Assembly: GCF_001676055.1 (NCBI RefSeq)
Contig: NZ_LZEX01000044.1
Coordinates: 148,019-212,018 of the forward strand
Direction of reading: 5' to 3'
Source of the DNA: Morganella psychrotolerans
GTDB lineage: Bacteria > Pseudomonadota > Gammaproteobacteria > Enterobacterales > Enterobacteriaceae
Length of the DNA: 64,000 bases
The translations under genes were made by a program, and so were the position numbers. The number at the start of each line of letters is the position of its first letter. The stretch's first letter is position 1. The notes under the pieces are model-generated. The model was not told where the DNA came from. It was given only the letters and a program-made list of their open reading frames with translations, and made no database searches. This document shows, one piece after another, positions 50,158 to 61,254 of this stretch.

Positions 50158-53100
50158 ATGGCGGATCCGCGTTTTATTCATCTGAATATTCACAGTGACT
50201 ATTCCATGATTGACGGACTGGCAAAAACCGGTGCGTTGGTTAAAAAAGTCGCGTCTATGAATATGCCGGCGTTAGCTATCACTGACTTTACCAACCTGTG
50301 CGGGCTGGTGAAATTCTATGGCAGCGCCCATGGCGCAGGGGTCAAACCGATTGTCGGGGCTGATTTCCTGATGGAAAGCGAGCTGCTCGGTGATGAACTT
50401 GCGTCATTAACTATTCTTGCCCGTAATAATATCGGTTACCAGAATCTGACATTGCTGATTTCAGAGGCATACCAGAAAGGGTATGGCGCACAGGGGCCGA
50501 CTATTCTGCGTGAATGGCTGATCAATCACAAAGAGGGATTACTCATTCTCTCCGGTGGTCGCATGGGCGATGTGGGTAAATTCCTGCTGCGCGGCAATAA
50601 TGTGCTGGCGGAGCAGGCGCTGGAATTCTGGCAGACTCATTTCCCCGACAGTTATTATCTGGAACTTATCCGCACCGGTCGTCCGGATGAAGAGAGTTAT
50701 CTGCACGCTGCGGTTGAACTTGCGACAGCAAAATCGCTGCCGGTCGTGGCGACAAACGATGTCCGCTTTATTAAGAGTGATGACTTTGATGCCCATGAGA
50801 TCCGCGTGGCTATCCATGACGGCTTTACCTTAGTCGATCCGAAACGCCCGAAGAACTACAGTCCTCAGCAATACCTGCGCAGTGAAGAAGAGATGTGCGA
50901 GTTATTCGCAGACATCCCGGAAGCCCTGCAAAACAGCGTTGAGATTGCTAAGCGTTGTAACGTTACCATCCGTCTCGGCGAGTATTTCCTGCCGCAATTC
51001 CCGACCGGGGATATGAGCACGGAAGATTTCCTGGTTAAATGCTCGCTGGAAGGACTGGAAGAGCGCCTTGCGTTCCTGTTCCCTGATCCGGATGAGCGCA
51101 TAAAGCGGCGTCCTGAGTATGACGAGCGTCTGGAAATTGAACTTAAAGTTATCAACCAGATGGGATTCCCCGGTTACTTCCTGATCGTGATGGAATTTAT
51201 CCAGTGGTCAAAAGATAATGATGTTCCGGTGGGTCCCGGTCGTGGTTCCGGTGCCGGTTCACTGGTGGCGTATGCCCTGAAAATTACCGATTTGGATCCA
51301 CTGGAGTTTGATCTGCTGTTTGAGCGGTTCTTAAACCCGGAACGTGTTTCCATGCCTGACTTTGACGTCGATTTTTGTATGGAAAAACGCGATATGGTTA
51401 TTGATCATGTCGCTGAAATGTACGGGCGGGATGCGGTTTCGCAGATTATTACCTTTGGTACGATGGCGGCAAAAGCGGTTATCCGTGATGTCGGCCGTGT
51501 GCTGGGTCATCCGTACGGCTTTGTTGATCGCATTTCAAAACTGGTGCCGCCGGATCCGGGTATGACACTGGAAAAAGCGTTTGCCGCAGAGCCGCAGCTC
51601 GGTGAAGTGTATGACGCTGATGAGGAAGTCCGGGCGCTGATTGATATGGCGCGGATCCTTGAAGGTGTCACGCGTAATGCCGGTAAACACGCCGGTGGTG
51701 TGGTTATCGCGCCGACAAAAATTACCGATTTCGCCCCGCTTTATTGCGATGCGGAAGGGGGAAACCCGGTTACGCAGTTTGATAAAAATGATGTGGAATA
51801 CGCCGGTCTGGTGAAGTTTGACTTCCTCGGACTGCGAACCCTGACTATTATCGACTGGGCGCTGGGCATGATTAACCCGCGCAACCTGAAGAACGGCAAG
51901 CCGCCGGTTGATATTGCGGCAATCCCGCTGCATGACCAGAAAAGTTTCGACATGCTGCAACGTTCGGAAACGACCGCTGTTTTCCAGCTTGAATCCCGCG
52001 GGATGAAAGATCTGATCAAACGTCTGCGTCCGGACAGTTTTGAAGATATGATAGCCCTGGTGGCATTGTTCCGCCCGGGTCCGCTGCAATCGGGCATGGT
52101 AGATAACTTTATCGACCGTAAGCACGGGCGCGAAGCGATTTCATATCCGGATGTGGAATGGCAGCATGAATCTCTGCAACCGGTACTCGAACCGACCTAC
52201 GGCATCATCCTCTATCAGGAGCAGGTGATGCAGATTGCGCAGGTGCTGGCGGGTTACACGCTGGGCGGCGCGGATATGCTGCGCCGTGCAATGGGTAAGA
52301 AAAAGCCGGAAGAGATGGCTAAGCAGCGCTCGGTATTCCGGGACGGCGCGATAAAAAATGGCGTTGATGCTGAACTGTCGATGAAAATCTTTGACCTGGT
52401 GGAAAAATTCGCCGGGTACGGATTTAACAAATCTCACTCCGCCGCCTATGCACTGGTGTCTTACCAGACTCTGTGGCTCAAGGCGCACTATCCGGCGGAA
52501 TTTATGGCAGCGGTAATGACTGCTGATATGGATAACACGGAAAAGGTCGTCGGGCTGGTGGATGAATGCTGGCGGATGGGACTGAAAGTATTACCGCCGG
52601 ATATCAATAGCGGACTGTATCACTTCCATGTGAATGATGAAGGTGAGATAGTTTATGGTATCGGGGCGATTAAAGGTGTCGGTGAAGGGCCTATAGAAGC
52701 CATTCTGGAAGCCCGTGAAGAGGGGCATTTCAAAGATATCTTTGATTTGTGCGCCCGCACGGACACCAAAAAACTGAACCGCCGCATGATGGAAAAACTC
52801 ATTATGTCCGGGGCATTTGACCGGCTGGGACCGCATCGTGCGGCACTGATGTCAGCGCTGGAAGATGCGCTGAAAGCGGCCGATCAGCATGCTAAAGCGG
52901 AAGCGATTGGTCAGGCGGACATGTTCGGGGTATTAGCCGAAGCGCCGGAACAGGTGGAGCGCTCTTATGCCAATATCCCTAAATGGCAGGAAGAGATTAT
53001 TCTGGAAGGTGAGCGGGAAACGCTGGGTCTCTATCTGACCGGACATCCGATAAACCGCTACCTTAAAGAGATAGAACGCTATACTAATGGCTTGCGTCTC

Positions 53101-53637
53101 AAAGATGTGAACCCGACACCGCGCGGGCAAATGACAACCGTTGTCGGGTTGGTGCTGGCATCAAAAGTGATCACCACGAAACGGGGTAACCGGATCGGCG
53201 TGTGTACACTGGATGATCGTTCCGGCCGGCTGGATATTATGTTATTTTCTGATGCACTGGAACGCTACCAGCACCTGCTTGAACAAGATCGCATTCTGAT
53301 TGCCTCCGGGCAGGTCAGCTTTGATGATTTCAGCGGCGGGCTTAAAATGGTGGTCAGGGAGCTGCTGGATATCAGCGAAGCGCGTGAAAAATATGCGCGG
53401 GGGCTTGCTATCTCGCTCACGGACGGGCAAATTGACGAACAACTGCTGCACCGGTTGCGCGGTGCACTTGAACCGCACCGTTCCGGGACAATACCGGTTC
53501 ATCTTTATTATCAGAAGGAAGATGCCAGAGCGCGGATGCGATTCGGCGCAACATGGCGGGTAACACCAACCGATACCCTTCTGACTGATCTGCGAACTCT
53601 GCTGGGTAATGAGCAGGTAGAATTAGAATTTGACTAA
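50158..53637 (+). CDS. dnaE: DNA polymerase III alpha subunit
   Basis: A 1159-residue C-family replicative polymerase (E. coli 1160). The PHP domain lies at the N-terminus ([15 protein letters not shown]), the catalytic aspartates in [10 protein letters not shown] near 400, [16 protein letters not shown] just before, and an OB fold near 980-1060 ([12 protein letters not shown]). It is the replicase core with epsilon and theta. It lies between rnhB and accA, as in E. coli. Confidence 0.98.
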   Translation: MADPRFIHLNIHSDYSMIDGLAKTGALVKKVASMNMPALAITDFTNLCGLVKFYGSAHGAGVKPIVGADFLMESELLGDELASLTILARNNIGYQNLTLLISEAYQKGYGAQGPTILREWLINHKEGLLILSGGRMGDVGKFLLRGNNVLAEQALEFWQTHFPDSYYLELIRTGRPDEESYLHAAVELATAKSLPVVATNDVRFIKSDDFDAHEIRVAIHDGFTLVDPKRPKNYSPQQYLRSEEEMCELFADIPEALQNSVEIAKRCNVTIRLGEYFLPQFPTGDMSTEDFLVKCSLEGLEERLAFLFPDPDERIKRRPEYDERLEIELKVINQMGFPGYFLIVMEFIQWSKDNDVPVGPGRGSGAGSLVAYALKITDLDPLEFDLLFERFLNPERVSMPDFDVDFCMEKRDMVIDHVAEMYGRDAVSQIITFGTMAAKAVIRDVGRVLGHPYGFVDRISKLVPPDPGMTLEKAFAAEPQLGEVYDADEEVRALIDMARILEGVTRNAGKHAGGVVIAPTKITDFAPLYCDAEGGNPVTQFDKNDVEYAGLVKFDFLGLRTLTIIDWALGMINPRNLKNGKPPVDIAAIPLHDQKSFDMLQRSETTAVFQLESRGMKDLIKRLRPDSFEDMIALVALFRPGPLQSGMVDNFIDRKHGREAISYPDVEWQHESLQPVLEPTYGIILYQEQVMQIAQVLAGYTLGGADMLRRAMGKKKPEEMAKQRSVFRDGAIKNGVDAELSMKIFDLVEKFAGYGFNKSHSAAYALVSYQTLWLKAHYPAEFMAAVMTADMDNTEKVVGLVDECWRMGLKVLPPDINSGLYHFHVNDEGEIVYGIGAIKGVGEGPIEAILEAREEGHFKDIFDLCARTDTKKLNRRMMEKLIMSGAFDRLGPHRAALMSALEDALKAADQHAKAEAIGQADMFGVLAEAPEQVERSYANIPKWQEEIILEGERETLGLYLTGHPINRYLKEIERYTNGLRLKDVNPTPRGQMTTVVGLVLASKVITTKRGNRIGVCTLDDRSGRLDIMLFSDALERYQHLLEQDRILIASGQVSFDDFSGGLKMVVRELLDISEAREKYARGLAISLTDGQIDEQLLHRLRGALEPHRSGTIPVHLYYQKEDARARMRFGATWRVTPTDTLLTDLRTLLGNEQVELEFD

Positions 53638-53649
53638 AATAGGAACATT

Positions 53650-54609
53650 ATGAGTCTTAATTTTCTGGATTTTGAACAGCCGATTGCCGAGTTAGAGGCG
53701 AAAATTGATTCGCTTACCGCGGTTAGCCGCCAGGATGAATCACTCGATATTAATCTGGATGAAGAAGTTGAACGCTTACGGGCTAAGAGTCTGGAACTGA
53801 CGCGTAAAATTTTTGCAGATTTAGGCGCATGGCAGATTGCACAACTGGCACGCCATCCGCGTCGTCCGTATACCCTGGATTATGTCAGACTGATCTTTAC
53901 CGATTTTCAGGAGCTGGCAGGCGATCGCGCGTATGCGGATGATAAAGCCATTGTCGGCGGGATCGCCCGTCTTGAAGGTCGTCCGGTCATGATCATCGGG
54001 CACCAGAAAGGGCGCGAAACCAAAGAAAAAATCCGCCGCAACTTTGGTATGCCGGCACCGGAAGGCTACCGCAAAGCACTGCGTCTGATGGAACTGGCAG
54101 AGCGCTTTAACCTGCCGGTTATCACCTTTATCGACACACCGGGCGCATATCCCGGCGTGGGCGCGGAAGAGCGTGGTCAGTCAGAAGCGATTGCCCGTAA
54201 CCTGCGTGAAATGTCCCGCCTGAAAGTGCCGACCATCTGTACGGTTGTGGGTGAGGGCGGCTCTGGTGGTGCGCTGGCGATTGCGGTTGGTGACAAAGTA
54301 AACATGCTGCAATACAGCACCTATTCTGTTATCTCTCCGGAAGGCTGTGCCTCTATTTTGTGGAAAAGTGCCGATAAAGCGCCGATTGCCGCAGAAGCTA
54401 TGGGTATCACGGCACCACGTCTGAAAGAGCTGAAACTGATCGATAATGTGATCCCTGAGCCGCTGGGCGGCGCACACCGTGACTATGAAGCGGTGGCTGC
54501 ATCACTGAAAGCACAGATCCTTTCTGATCTGGAAGAGCTGGATAAGCTGGACAGTGAGTCTCTGGCAAATCGTCGCTATGAGCGTCTGATGAGCTACGGC
54601 TACTGCTGA
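53650..54609 (+). CDS. accA: Acetyl-CoA carboxylase carboxyltransferase subunit alpha
   Basis: A 319-residue protein, the same length as in E. coli. With AccD it transfers CO2 from biotin to acetyl-CoA, the committed step of fatty acid synthesis. The crotonase-fold motifs [20 protein letters not shown] and [17 protein letters not shown] are clear. It follows dnaE by 12 bases; tilS follows after 9. Confidence 0.98.
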   Translation: MSLNFLDFEQPIAELEAKIDSLTAVSRQDESLDINLDEEVERLRAKSLELTRKIFADLGAWQIAQLARHPRRPYTLDYVRLIFTDFQELAGDRAYADDKAIVGGIARLEGRPVMIIGHQKGRETKEKIRRNFGMPAPEGYRKALRLMELAERFNLPVITFIDTPGAYPGVGAEERGQSEAIARNLREMSRLKVPTICTVVGEGGSGGALAIAVGDKVNMLQYSTYSVISPEGCASILWKSADKAPIAAEAMGITAPRLKELKLIDNVIPEPLGGAHRDYEAVAASLKAQILSDLEELDKLDSESLANRRYERLMSYGYC

Positions 54610-54618
54610 TAACCTGTT

Positions 54619-56014
54619 GTGAATACCGCCTTTGACGAGCAACTTTTTGCCACGTTCCGCCGTGTGTTCAGCACACAGCGGGCACTGCTGGCGGGTCTGA
54701 GCGGCGGGCTGGATTCGACTGTCCTGCTGCATGCGCTGCGGCAGTGGCAGATAACGGAGCGGGCGGATCTCCGGCTGCGCGCGGTGTATATTCACCACGG
54801 ATTAAATCCGCTGGCGGATAGCTGGGCTGCGCATTGCCGGGCATTTTGTGAGGCGCATTCCGTTCCTTTTCAGATGTGTCCGGTACAGGTTGATCCCCGT
54901 CAGAAAGGGATTGAAGCGGCGGCACGCGAGGCACGTTATCAGGCCTTCCGCGATATTATTGCCCCGGATGAAGCACTGGTAACGGCACAGCATCTTGATG
55001 ACCAGAGCGAGACGTTTTTTTCTGGCATTAAAGCGCGGCAGTGGCCCGGCAGGGCTTTCAGCCATGGCAGAAAATATGAACTTCAGCGGGCATTCGCTCA
55101 TTCGCCCGTTACTCTCTTTCAGTCGTGTACAGCTTGAGCATTATGCTGAAATAAATCACCTGACCTGGGTTGAGGATGACAGTAACGGGGATATCCGTTA
55201 CGACCGCAATTTTCTCCGCCACTCTGTTTTACCGCACCTCAATACCCGCTGGCCACACTTTGCTCATGCCGTTTCCCGTAGTGCCTCACTTTGTGCGGAG
55301 CAGGAAGCGCTGCTTGATGAACTGCTTTTACCTGAAGTCGCTCAGCTGACAGACAGTCATCATGGGTTATCTGTCAGCCCGCTGCTGGTAATGTCCGCGA
55401 TGAAACGAAATGCAATATTACGCCGCTGGTTGGATCAATGCGGCGCACTGATGCCGTCACAGCAGCAGCTTGCGCTTATCTGGCAGGAAGTGGCGCTGGC
55501 AAAACCGGATGCGGAACCGGGATACTTCGTGAAGCCTCTGACTATTCGCCGCTATCAGGGGAAACTGTTTGCTGTTGATAAAACCACAGGGTTATCAGAC
55601 TATTGCCTGTCATGGGATATATCATCTGTTTTGACATTACCGGATGATGCCGGATATCTGTGTGTAACAGAGACACCTGATCTGACAGATCTGTTTTCAA
55701 TAGTGCGTCCGCCAAAAGCCGGTGAGCTGGTTACTGTTCGTTTTGGATTACAGGGAAATCATCATATTTCGGGGCGTGATCGCAGACGATCAGCGAAAAA
55801 ACTGTGGCAGGAGCTGCATGTTGCGCCCTGGCTGCGCGATCGCACACCGTTGCTCTGGTATAACGACACATTAATTGCAGCGCCGGGAATATTTGTGACA
55901 CGGGAAGGGGAAGCGAAAGCGGATGAGGCAAAACTCTATGTCAAACGGACAAAAATTAACCCCGCTGGCGGGGCTAATTTTACAGATAGATTCAGGACGG
56001 TGAGTGATCAATAA
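54619..56014 (+). CDS. tilS: TilS, tRNA(Ile) lysidine synthetase (frameshifted)
   Basis: TilS puts lysine on C34 of tRNA-Ile(CAU). The PP-loop LAGLSGGLDSTVLLHAL lies near residue 27, and the first frame reaches AQHLDDQSETFF near 134. A run of seven T at 55015-55021 should be six; then the protein continues LALKRGSGPAGLSAMAE to the C-terminal substrate domains ending at 56014. The restored length is about 464 residues against 432 in E. coli; the last 20 or so run through a terminator and into rof, so a further indel is possible. It has a GTG start. Confidence 0.9.
55952..55981. terminator. Bidirectional terminator between tilS and rof
   Basis: AAAATTAACCCCGC-TG-GCGGGGCTAATTTT is a near-perfect palindrome with A- and T-tracts on both sides, suited to end both converging transcripts. 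It lies inside the apparent tilS tail. Confidence 0.8.
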
Positions 56015-56257
56015 CCACTGTTCCCAGGTCGGGATGACTGTAACTGATAATCGCGTCCAGACGAAGCTCGCGCAATTCGTTGTCAATACTGACAAGAGGT
56101 ACTCCACTTTTTTTCTGAGTACCAGATCGGTTGCTTTTCCTGTCAGAACATCCCCTCCCTGTAAGGTCACTTCCAGTACCATATGGTTCTGACAGGCCAG
56201 TTCGAGGTTATCATAATCATCGCAATTAATTGGTTGGTACTCATTTTCTGTAGACAT
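55992..56257 (-). CDS. rof: Rof, Rho-binding antiterminator (frameshifted)
   Basis: Rof (YaeO) binds Rho and blocks its RNA site. The frame from 56257 reads MSTENEYQPINCDDYDNLEL and reaches RKKVEYLL near residue 55, then derails. Adding one base at about 56093 (TTGGTC for TTGTC on the coding strand) gives VSIDNELRELRLDAIISYSH and a stop at 55992, 88 residues in all (E. coli 84). GAGGGAAT precedes the ATG. Confidence 0.88.
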
Positions 56258-56524
56258 ATTCCCTCACCATACTTCTGATCGCGGTATCATCCGCTGATGG
56301 TTATTCAAATAGCCTCATCGCTTCCAGCAGACTATATCATAGTTAGCATATTGGCTATTAATGATTATATTTTATTATGAGCAAACGTATTGTTTGTCAC
56401 TGTTTTCTTCCAAATCGCTGATAAGCTGAACAAGAAATGCGTAATAGTCTGAAAAATCTGGAATATACAAAAACTGACAATCAATTTGTTAACATTAACT
56501 CACTTGATGTTCGGGGGGATAAAT

Positions 56525-57184
56525 ATGAAAAATCTGACAAAATTCTTGCTGGCGGTGGGTATTTTCAGCATAACCGCTTGTAGTTCGACTGTTTCGGTAA
56601 CGCCGACGGCGGAAGTACACGTACTTGATCGCGCCTATTCGGGTGTTGTTCCGTGTGCTGATTGCAGCGGAATGGGTGTGACTGTGCTGTTGGAAACGGA
56701 TGGCACTTACGTAATGCAGCGGACCTATCTGGAAACCCGTGACGGAAACAAAACCTTTTTTGAAACCGGCACCTGGGCGAAAGACGGAGAAAAATTCCGT
56801 TTCACCGATACCTCGGGACAGCGCTCTTATTACGATCCACAGGAGAAATCCCTGGTAATGCTGGATACCGAAGGGAATGCGATCGAATCTGATCTGAACT
56901 ATACCCTGAGAATGGTAAAACCTGTGCAGTTGAAAGGGGAATACCGTTATCTTGCTGATGCCGCAACCTTTAAAGACTGTGAAACCGGCGTTGTTTATGC
57001 GGTGGCAGATAATTCCGGGTTAGAGCGCGGTTACAGTAAACTGGGCGTCGAAGGCGGTACACCGGTTTATATGGAAGTGGAAGGGTATTACAGTATCCGC
57101 CCATCCATGGAGGATGGTCAGTTCGATCAGGCTCTTATCCAGACAGGTAAATCTGTTTTAGATAAATCACGCGGTTGTAAATAA
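56525..57184 (+). CDS. nlpE: NlpE (CutF), outer-membrane lipoprotein, Cpx surface sensor
   Basis: A 219-residue lipoprotein (lipobox FSITACSS). The N-terminal domain has VVPCADCSGMGVTVLLETDGTY with the CxxC redox motif, and the C-terminal domain has cysteines in FKDCETG and RGCK, which pair in E. coli. NlpE activates the Cpx system upon adhesion and lipoprotein or disulfide stress. I chose ATG 56525, after GGGGGGAT; the frame opens at 56486. In E. coli yaeP, yaeQ and arfB lie between rof and nlpE; they are missing here. Confidence 0.92.
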   Translation: MKNLTKFLLAVGIFSITACSSTVSVTPTAEVHVLDRAYSGVVPCADCSGMGVTVLLETDGTYVMQRTYLETRDGNKTFFETGTWAKDGEKFRFTDTSGQRSYYDPQEKSLVMLDTEGNAIESDLNYTLRMVKPVQLKGEYRYLADAATFKDCETGVVYAVADNSGLERGYSKLGVEGGTPVYMEVEGYYSIRPSMEDGQFDQALIQTGKSVLDKSRGCK

Positions 57185-57208
57185 GTCATCCGCGGTGTGA
57201 CCGGTACA

Positions 57209-57237
57209 AAAAAGGCTGAGCATCTGCTCAGCCTTTT
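57209..57237. terminator. Bidirectional terminator between nlpE and proS
   Basis: AAAAGGCTGAGCA-TC-TGCTCAGCCTTTT has A residues on the left and T on the right and lies between two converging genes. Confidence 0.88.
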
Positions 57238-57257
57238 GACATTTAACACCTTAATAA

Positions 57258-58979
57258 TCAAGCGTTAATGATTTTTTCTTTCAGAATACTGACTGCATCA
57301 TCCAGTGCGATCAGTGATTTGTCTTCGCTGCGGCGATATTTGTATTCAATAACACCGCTGTCGAGATTGCGATCACCGATAACAATGGTATGCGGTATGC
57401 CGAGCAGTTCCATATCCGCAAACATCACACCCGGACGCTCTTTACGGTCATCAAAGAGTACTTCAATGCCTTGTGCGGTCAGGTCTGCATAGAGTTTTTC
57501 CGCGACTTCTTTCACGCGATATGACTTGTGCATATTCATCGGCAGTAACGCAACCTGGAATGGTGCGATAGCATCCGGCCAGATGATGCCGCGATCATCA
57601 AAGTTTTGTTCAATCGCAGCCGCAACAATACGGGTGACCCCGATACCGTAACAACCCATAAAGACCACTTCGTTATGACCGGCTTCGTTCTGAACAGTCG
57701 CTTTCAGTGCTTCGGAATATTTTTTACCGAGCTGGAAGATATGACCGACTTCAATCCCGCGCTTGATCATCAGCGTACCTTTGCCATCCGGGCTAGGGTC
57801 GCCGGCAACAACATTACGGATATCAGCCACATCCGGCAGTGCGACATCGCGCTCCCAGTTGATGTTGAAATAGTGTTTTCCGTCGATGTTAGCCCCGGCG
57901 CCAAAATCACTCATCATTGCAACAGTGCGGTCAGCAACAACCGGCAGCGGCAGATTCACCGGCCCTAATGAACCCGGACCGGCGTTCAGTTCTGCGCGGA
58001 TCTCTTCTTCTGTTGCAAACTCAAACGGAGAGGCAACTAACGGATGTTTTTCTGCTTTAACTTCATTGAGTTCATGGTCACCACGAACCAGCAGAGCAAC
58101 CAGTTTATGACCACTTTCTTCGCTGGCACGGACAATCAGTGTTTTCACTGTCTTTTCGATTGGCAGGCTGAATTGCTCAACCAGTTCTGCAATTGTTTTT
58201 GCATCCGGTGTCTCAATCAGTTCCATCGCTTTTTGTGCGGCAGGGCGTTCAGTGATATTACACACCGCTTCAGCCAGCTCGATATTCGCCGCATAGTCTG
58301 ATTCTGAAGAGAAAATAACATCATCTTCACCGCTCTGCGCCAGAACCTGAAATTCGTGAGAGGCACTGCCGCCGATAGAGCCGGTATCTGCCATAACAGC
58401 GCGGAAATCCAGACCGATGCGGGTGAAAATTTTGCTGTATGCCTGATACATCAGGTCATAGGTTTCCTGAAGTGAATCCTGTGTCAGATGGAAGGAATAC
58501 GCATCTTTCATAATAAATTCACGTGAGCGCATCACACCAAAACGCGGGCGGACTTCATCACGGAACTTGGTCTGGATCTGGAACACATTCAGCGGCAGCT
58601 GTTTATAAGAGGTGACTTCGTTACGGATGATATCAGTCACCACTTCTTCATGTGTCGGCCCCAGGACGAACTGACGATCACCGCGATCGGTAATACGCAG
58701 CAGTTCCGGACCATATTGTTCCCAGCGCCCGCTCTCCAGCCATAAATCCGCAGGCTGAACAACCGGCATGGAAATTTCCAGAGAACCGGCATTTTCCATC
58801 TCTTCGCGAACGATCTTTTCAACTTTGCGTAATACACGCACGCCTGTCGGCATCCAGTTGTACAGACCTGAAGCAAGTTTACGGATCATCCCGGCGCGCA
58901 GCATCAGCTGGTGGCTGATAACTTCGGCGTCAGCAGGGGTCTCTTTCAGAGTAGAGAGCAGATATTGGGTAGTACGCAT
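57258..58979 (-). CDS. proS: Prolyl-tRNA synthetase (bacterial type, with editing domain)
   Basis: A 573-residue class II synthetase (E. coli 572). Motif 2 lies in [26 protein letters not shown], the YbaK-like editing domain at about 225-400 removes mischarged alanine, motif 3 is [17 protein letters not shown], and a C-terminal anticodon domain follows. It stands alone on the minus strand between nlpE and trmO. Confidence 0.97.
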   Translation of the reverse strand: MRTTQYLLSTLKETPADAEVISHQLMLRAGMIRKLASGLYNWMPTGVRVLRKVEKIVREEMENAGSLEISMPVVQPADLWLESGRWEQYGPELLRITDRGDRQFVLGPTHEEVVTDIIRNEVTSYKQLPLNVFQIQTKFRDEVRPRFGVMRSREFIMKDAYSFHLTQDSLQETYDLMYQAYSKIFTRIGLDFRAVMADTGSIGGSASHEFQVLAQSGEDDVIFSSESDYAANIELAEAVCNITERPAAQKAMELIETPDAKTIAELVEQFSLPIEKTVKTLIVRASEESGHKLVALLVRGDHELNEVKAEKHPLVASPFEFATEEEIRAELNAGPGSLGPVNLPLPVVADRTVAMMSDFGAGANIDGKHYFNINWERDVALPDVADIRNVVAGDPSPDGKGTLMIKRGIEVGHIFQLGKKYSEALKATVQNEAGHNEVVFMGCYGIGVTRIVAAAIEQNFDDRGIIWPDAIAPFQVALLPMNMHKSYRVKEVAEKLYADLTAQGIEVLFDDRKERPGVMFADMELLGIPHTIVIGDRNLDSGVIEYKYRRSEDKSLIALDDAVSILKEKIINA

Positions 58980-59099
58980 TATTTAGGTTCCATTAGAACG
59001 ACAAACATGTCTTATCGCAGAGTTATTCTGCGCAGAAGTGAGATTAAGCCTGACAGTTTACCAGTGACTGACACGCCCCAAAAGAGGGGGGAAATATTT

Positions 59100-59807
59100 T
59101 TAACGGTTTTCCAGACTAATGACTTCTGTTACGCCGTTACGGATCTGCCAGCGGACATCGAAATCCAGCAGATGGACAGCATAAATTTTGTCATCAGTCT
59201 GCTGCTTTTTATACGCCGGACGCGGATCCTGCGCCAGTACCTGAGTGATAAAGCGGGCTAAATCAGGATAACGGGCGGACTGAGCTGTCATGAAATGCTG
59301 TGCGGCAGAACTGAATATCACCGGCATATCAGCAGCCGGCTCTTCCTGCGCAAATCCGGCCTGAGCGCCGGGAACTGACTCAGCATAAGGCAGATACGGT
59401 TTGATATCCAGCACAGGTGTACCATTCAGGAGATCGAGGCTGCCGAGTGACAGGTAGGCGGTTTCACCCTCGTAACAAATTTCGTTTAGTCTGACCAGTG
59501 ACATACCAACCGGATTAGGCCGGTAAGTGGAACGGGTGGCAAATACGCCGAGTTTCGTATTGCCGCCAAGACGCGGCGGACGAACTAACGGGCGCCAACT
59601 GTTGGCGGGGATTTCATGAAAGACAAAGATAATCCACACATGGCTGAACTGTTCCAGTCCGCGGACACAATCGGCATTATTATAAGGTGCAACAAAATGC
59701 AGCTCACCGGTTCCGTCTTCAACCAGACCGGGCTGGCGCGGGATCGCAAATTTCTCCTGCCAGGGTGAGCGGATAAAACCAATGGGTGAAAACGAAAACT
59801 CAGACAT
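59100..59807 (-). CDS. trmO: TrmO (TsaA/YaeB), tRNA m6t6A37 methyltransferase
   Basis: A 235-residue protein, the same length as in E. coli TrmO, with the SAM-binding motifs RPPRLGGN and FATRSTYRPNPVGMSLV. It methylates N6 of t6A37 in tRNA-Thr(GGU). I chose ATG 59807 (MSEFSFSPIGFIRSP), preceded by TTAAGGTTG; ATG 59810 is adjacent. It overlaps the end of rcsF by 8 bases and is probably coupled to it. Confidence 0.94.
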   Translation of the reverse strand: MSEFSFSPIGFIRSPWQEKFAIPRQPGLVEDGTGELHFVAPYNNADCVRGLEQFSHVWIIFVFHEIPANSWRPLVRPPRLGGNTKLGVFATRSTYRPNPVGMSLVRLNEICYEGETAYLSLGSLDLLNGTPVLDIKPYLPYAESVPGAQAGFAQEEPAADMPVIFSSAAQHFMTAQSARYPDLARFITQVLAQDPRPAYKKQQTDDKIYAVHLLDFDVRWQIRNGVTEVISLENR

Positions 59808-60210
59808 CATCAACCTTAATTGCAGTACCTTCACAAACCGCCAGTTGCTCACAATCCTTGCTGGTGGTTATTTCACACTGATGGAGTAACACGGCATCTG
59901 CTTTCATTTTTCCGGCATGACGTAACATTTGTTTACGGGCCGCCGGAATACTGGCGGGCACAGATTTTGCCGCTCCCCGGCAATTCTGACCTAAAACAAC
60001 GCCCAGGTCACGGAAAGGTTTGCCAAGCAGATCTTCCGGTTGAGTATAGAGCCTGACACGGGATGATGAGGATGTCGTTTTGGTTTTTTTACTGACCGGC
60101 TTTTTCAGTCGCAGGTCAGCATATTTGGGCTGCTCCGGTTCGCGGGGTGTTTCACGGACAGAACACCCCACCATAAAAAAAGTGAGCAGGCTTACGATAA
60201 GCACACGCAT
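59800..60210 (-). CDS. rcsF: RcsF, outer-membrane lipoprotein of the Rcs stress response
   Basis: A 136-residue lipoprotein (lipobox FMVGC, C16) (E. coli 134). A proline- and lysine-rich linker leads to a domain with four conserved cysteines (NCRGAA, HQCEI, DCEQL, VCEGT), which form two disulfides. RcsF is threaded through BamA barrels and signals through IgaA to RcsC. The bamA gene is in the same window. Confidence 0.94.
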   Translation of the reverse strand: MRVLIVSLLTFFMVGCSVRETPREPEQPKYADLRLKKPVSKKTKTTSSSSRVRLYTQPEDLLGKPFRDLGVVLGQNCRGAAKSVPASIPAARKQMLRHAGKMKADAVLLHQCEITTSKDCEQLAVCEGTAIKVDDV

Positions 60211-60301
60211 GGAAATTGGATCCTCTGGCTATACATAACAAGTAATTAAAACAAAATAAGTATTATTATTTATATGAAGAGCATTTGATGATCATTATTG
60301 A

Positions 60302-60332
60302 AATAAAAAGGGCGAACTATTGTTCGCCCTTA
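60302..60332 (-). terminator. Terminator after metQ
   Basis: On the minus strand AAGGGCGAACAATAGTTCGC folds with the following CCTT and leads into TTTTATTT, about 50 bases beyond the metQ stop. It ends the metNIQ operon. Confidence 0.85.
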
Positions 60333-60380
60333 GTGTAATATTCTTCAATTAAAGATGGAAGAACTTGCCGGTTATTCTTA

Positions 60381-61196
60381 TTACCAGCCTTTCACAGCCC
60401 CGCCATTAAAGACTTTATCAGCAGCCTGGAATACTTCATCTGATTGATATGCCTGAACAAACTGTTTCACATTCTCACTGTCTTTATTATCTTCGCGGGA
60501 GACAATAATGTTTACGTAAGGTGAATTTTTATCTTCAACGAACAGACCATCCTTCGCCGGTGTTAAGTTGATTTGGCTGGCGTAGGTTGTGTTGATGATA
60601 GCCAGGTCGATTTTGTTATCATCCAGAGAACGCGGTAACTGTGGTGCTTCCAGCTCGATAAGCTTCAGTCCTTTCGGGTTTTCCGTGACATCCAGTACGG
60701 TCGGCAGCAGGCCTGTACCATCTTTCAGTTTGATTAATCCCTGTTGCTGCAACAGCAGCAGAGAACGGCCTAAGTTAGTCGGATCATTTGGCAGAGCAAC
60801 TTGTGCGCCGTCCTGCAATTCATCCAGTGATTTGATTTTCTTTGAATATCCGGCAATCGGATAAACAAAGGTGTTGCCCGCCGGCACTAATTTATAGTTA
60901 CGATCTTTAATCTGCTGATCGAGATACGGCTTATGCTGGAATGCGTTAAGGTCAATATCCCCGCGGCTGAGTGCTTCATTCGGCATGACGTAGTCATTGA
61001 ATGTGACTAACTCAACATTCAGACCATATTTATCTTTTGCGACTTTTTGTGCGACTTCAGCAACTTGCTGCTCAGCCCCGACAATAACGCCTACTTTAAT
61101 ACTCTTCGGATCTTTTTCATTTTGTCCGCAGCCTGCCAGAACCAATGAACCCAGCAAAGCACCTGCAATGACAACCGATTTTAATTTAAAAGCCAT
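60381..61196 (-). CDS. metQ: MetQ, methionine-binding lipoprotein of the ABC importer
   Basis: A 271-residue NlpA-family lipoprotein, the same length as in E. coli (lipobox LVLAGC). VGVIVGAEQQVAEVAQKVAKDKYG and NAFQHKPYLDQQ shape the methionine site. I chose ATG 61196 (MAFKLKSVVIAGALLG); the frame opens ten codons upstream. It delivers D- and L-methionine to MetNI. It is last in metN-metI-metQ, with a terminator after it. Confidence 0.96.
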   Translation of the reverse strand: MAFKLKSVVIAGALLGSLVLAGCGQNEKDPKSIKVGVIVGAEQQVAEVAQKVAKDKYGLNVELVTFNDYVMPNEALSRGDIDLNAFQHKPYLDQQIKDRNYKLVPAGNTFVYPIAGYSKKIKSLDELQDGAQVALPNDPTNLGRSLLLLQQQGLIKLKDGTGLLPTVLDVTENPKGLKLIELEAPQLPRSLDDNKIDLAIINTTYASQINLTPAKDGLFVEDKNSPYVNIIVSREDNKDSENVKQFVQAYQSDEVFQAADKVFNGGAVKGW

Positions 61197-61254
61197 TATT
61201 TTTTCCTCGTTCTGTTTAAGGTGCATCCGCAGTTTGTGCGGCGCAAGGAGACGC

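Noticed and set aside
51535..52125. 196-codon open frame antisense to dnaE
   Set aside because: It lies wholly inside a conserved essential gene on the other strand, has no ribosome site and matches no family; long antisense frames are common opposite codon-biased genes.
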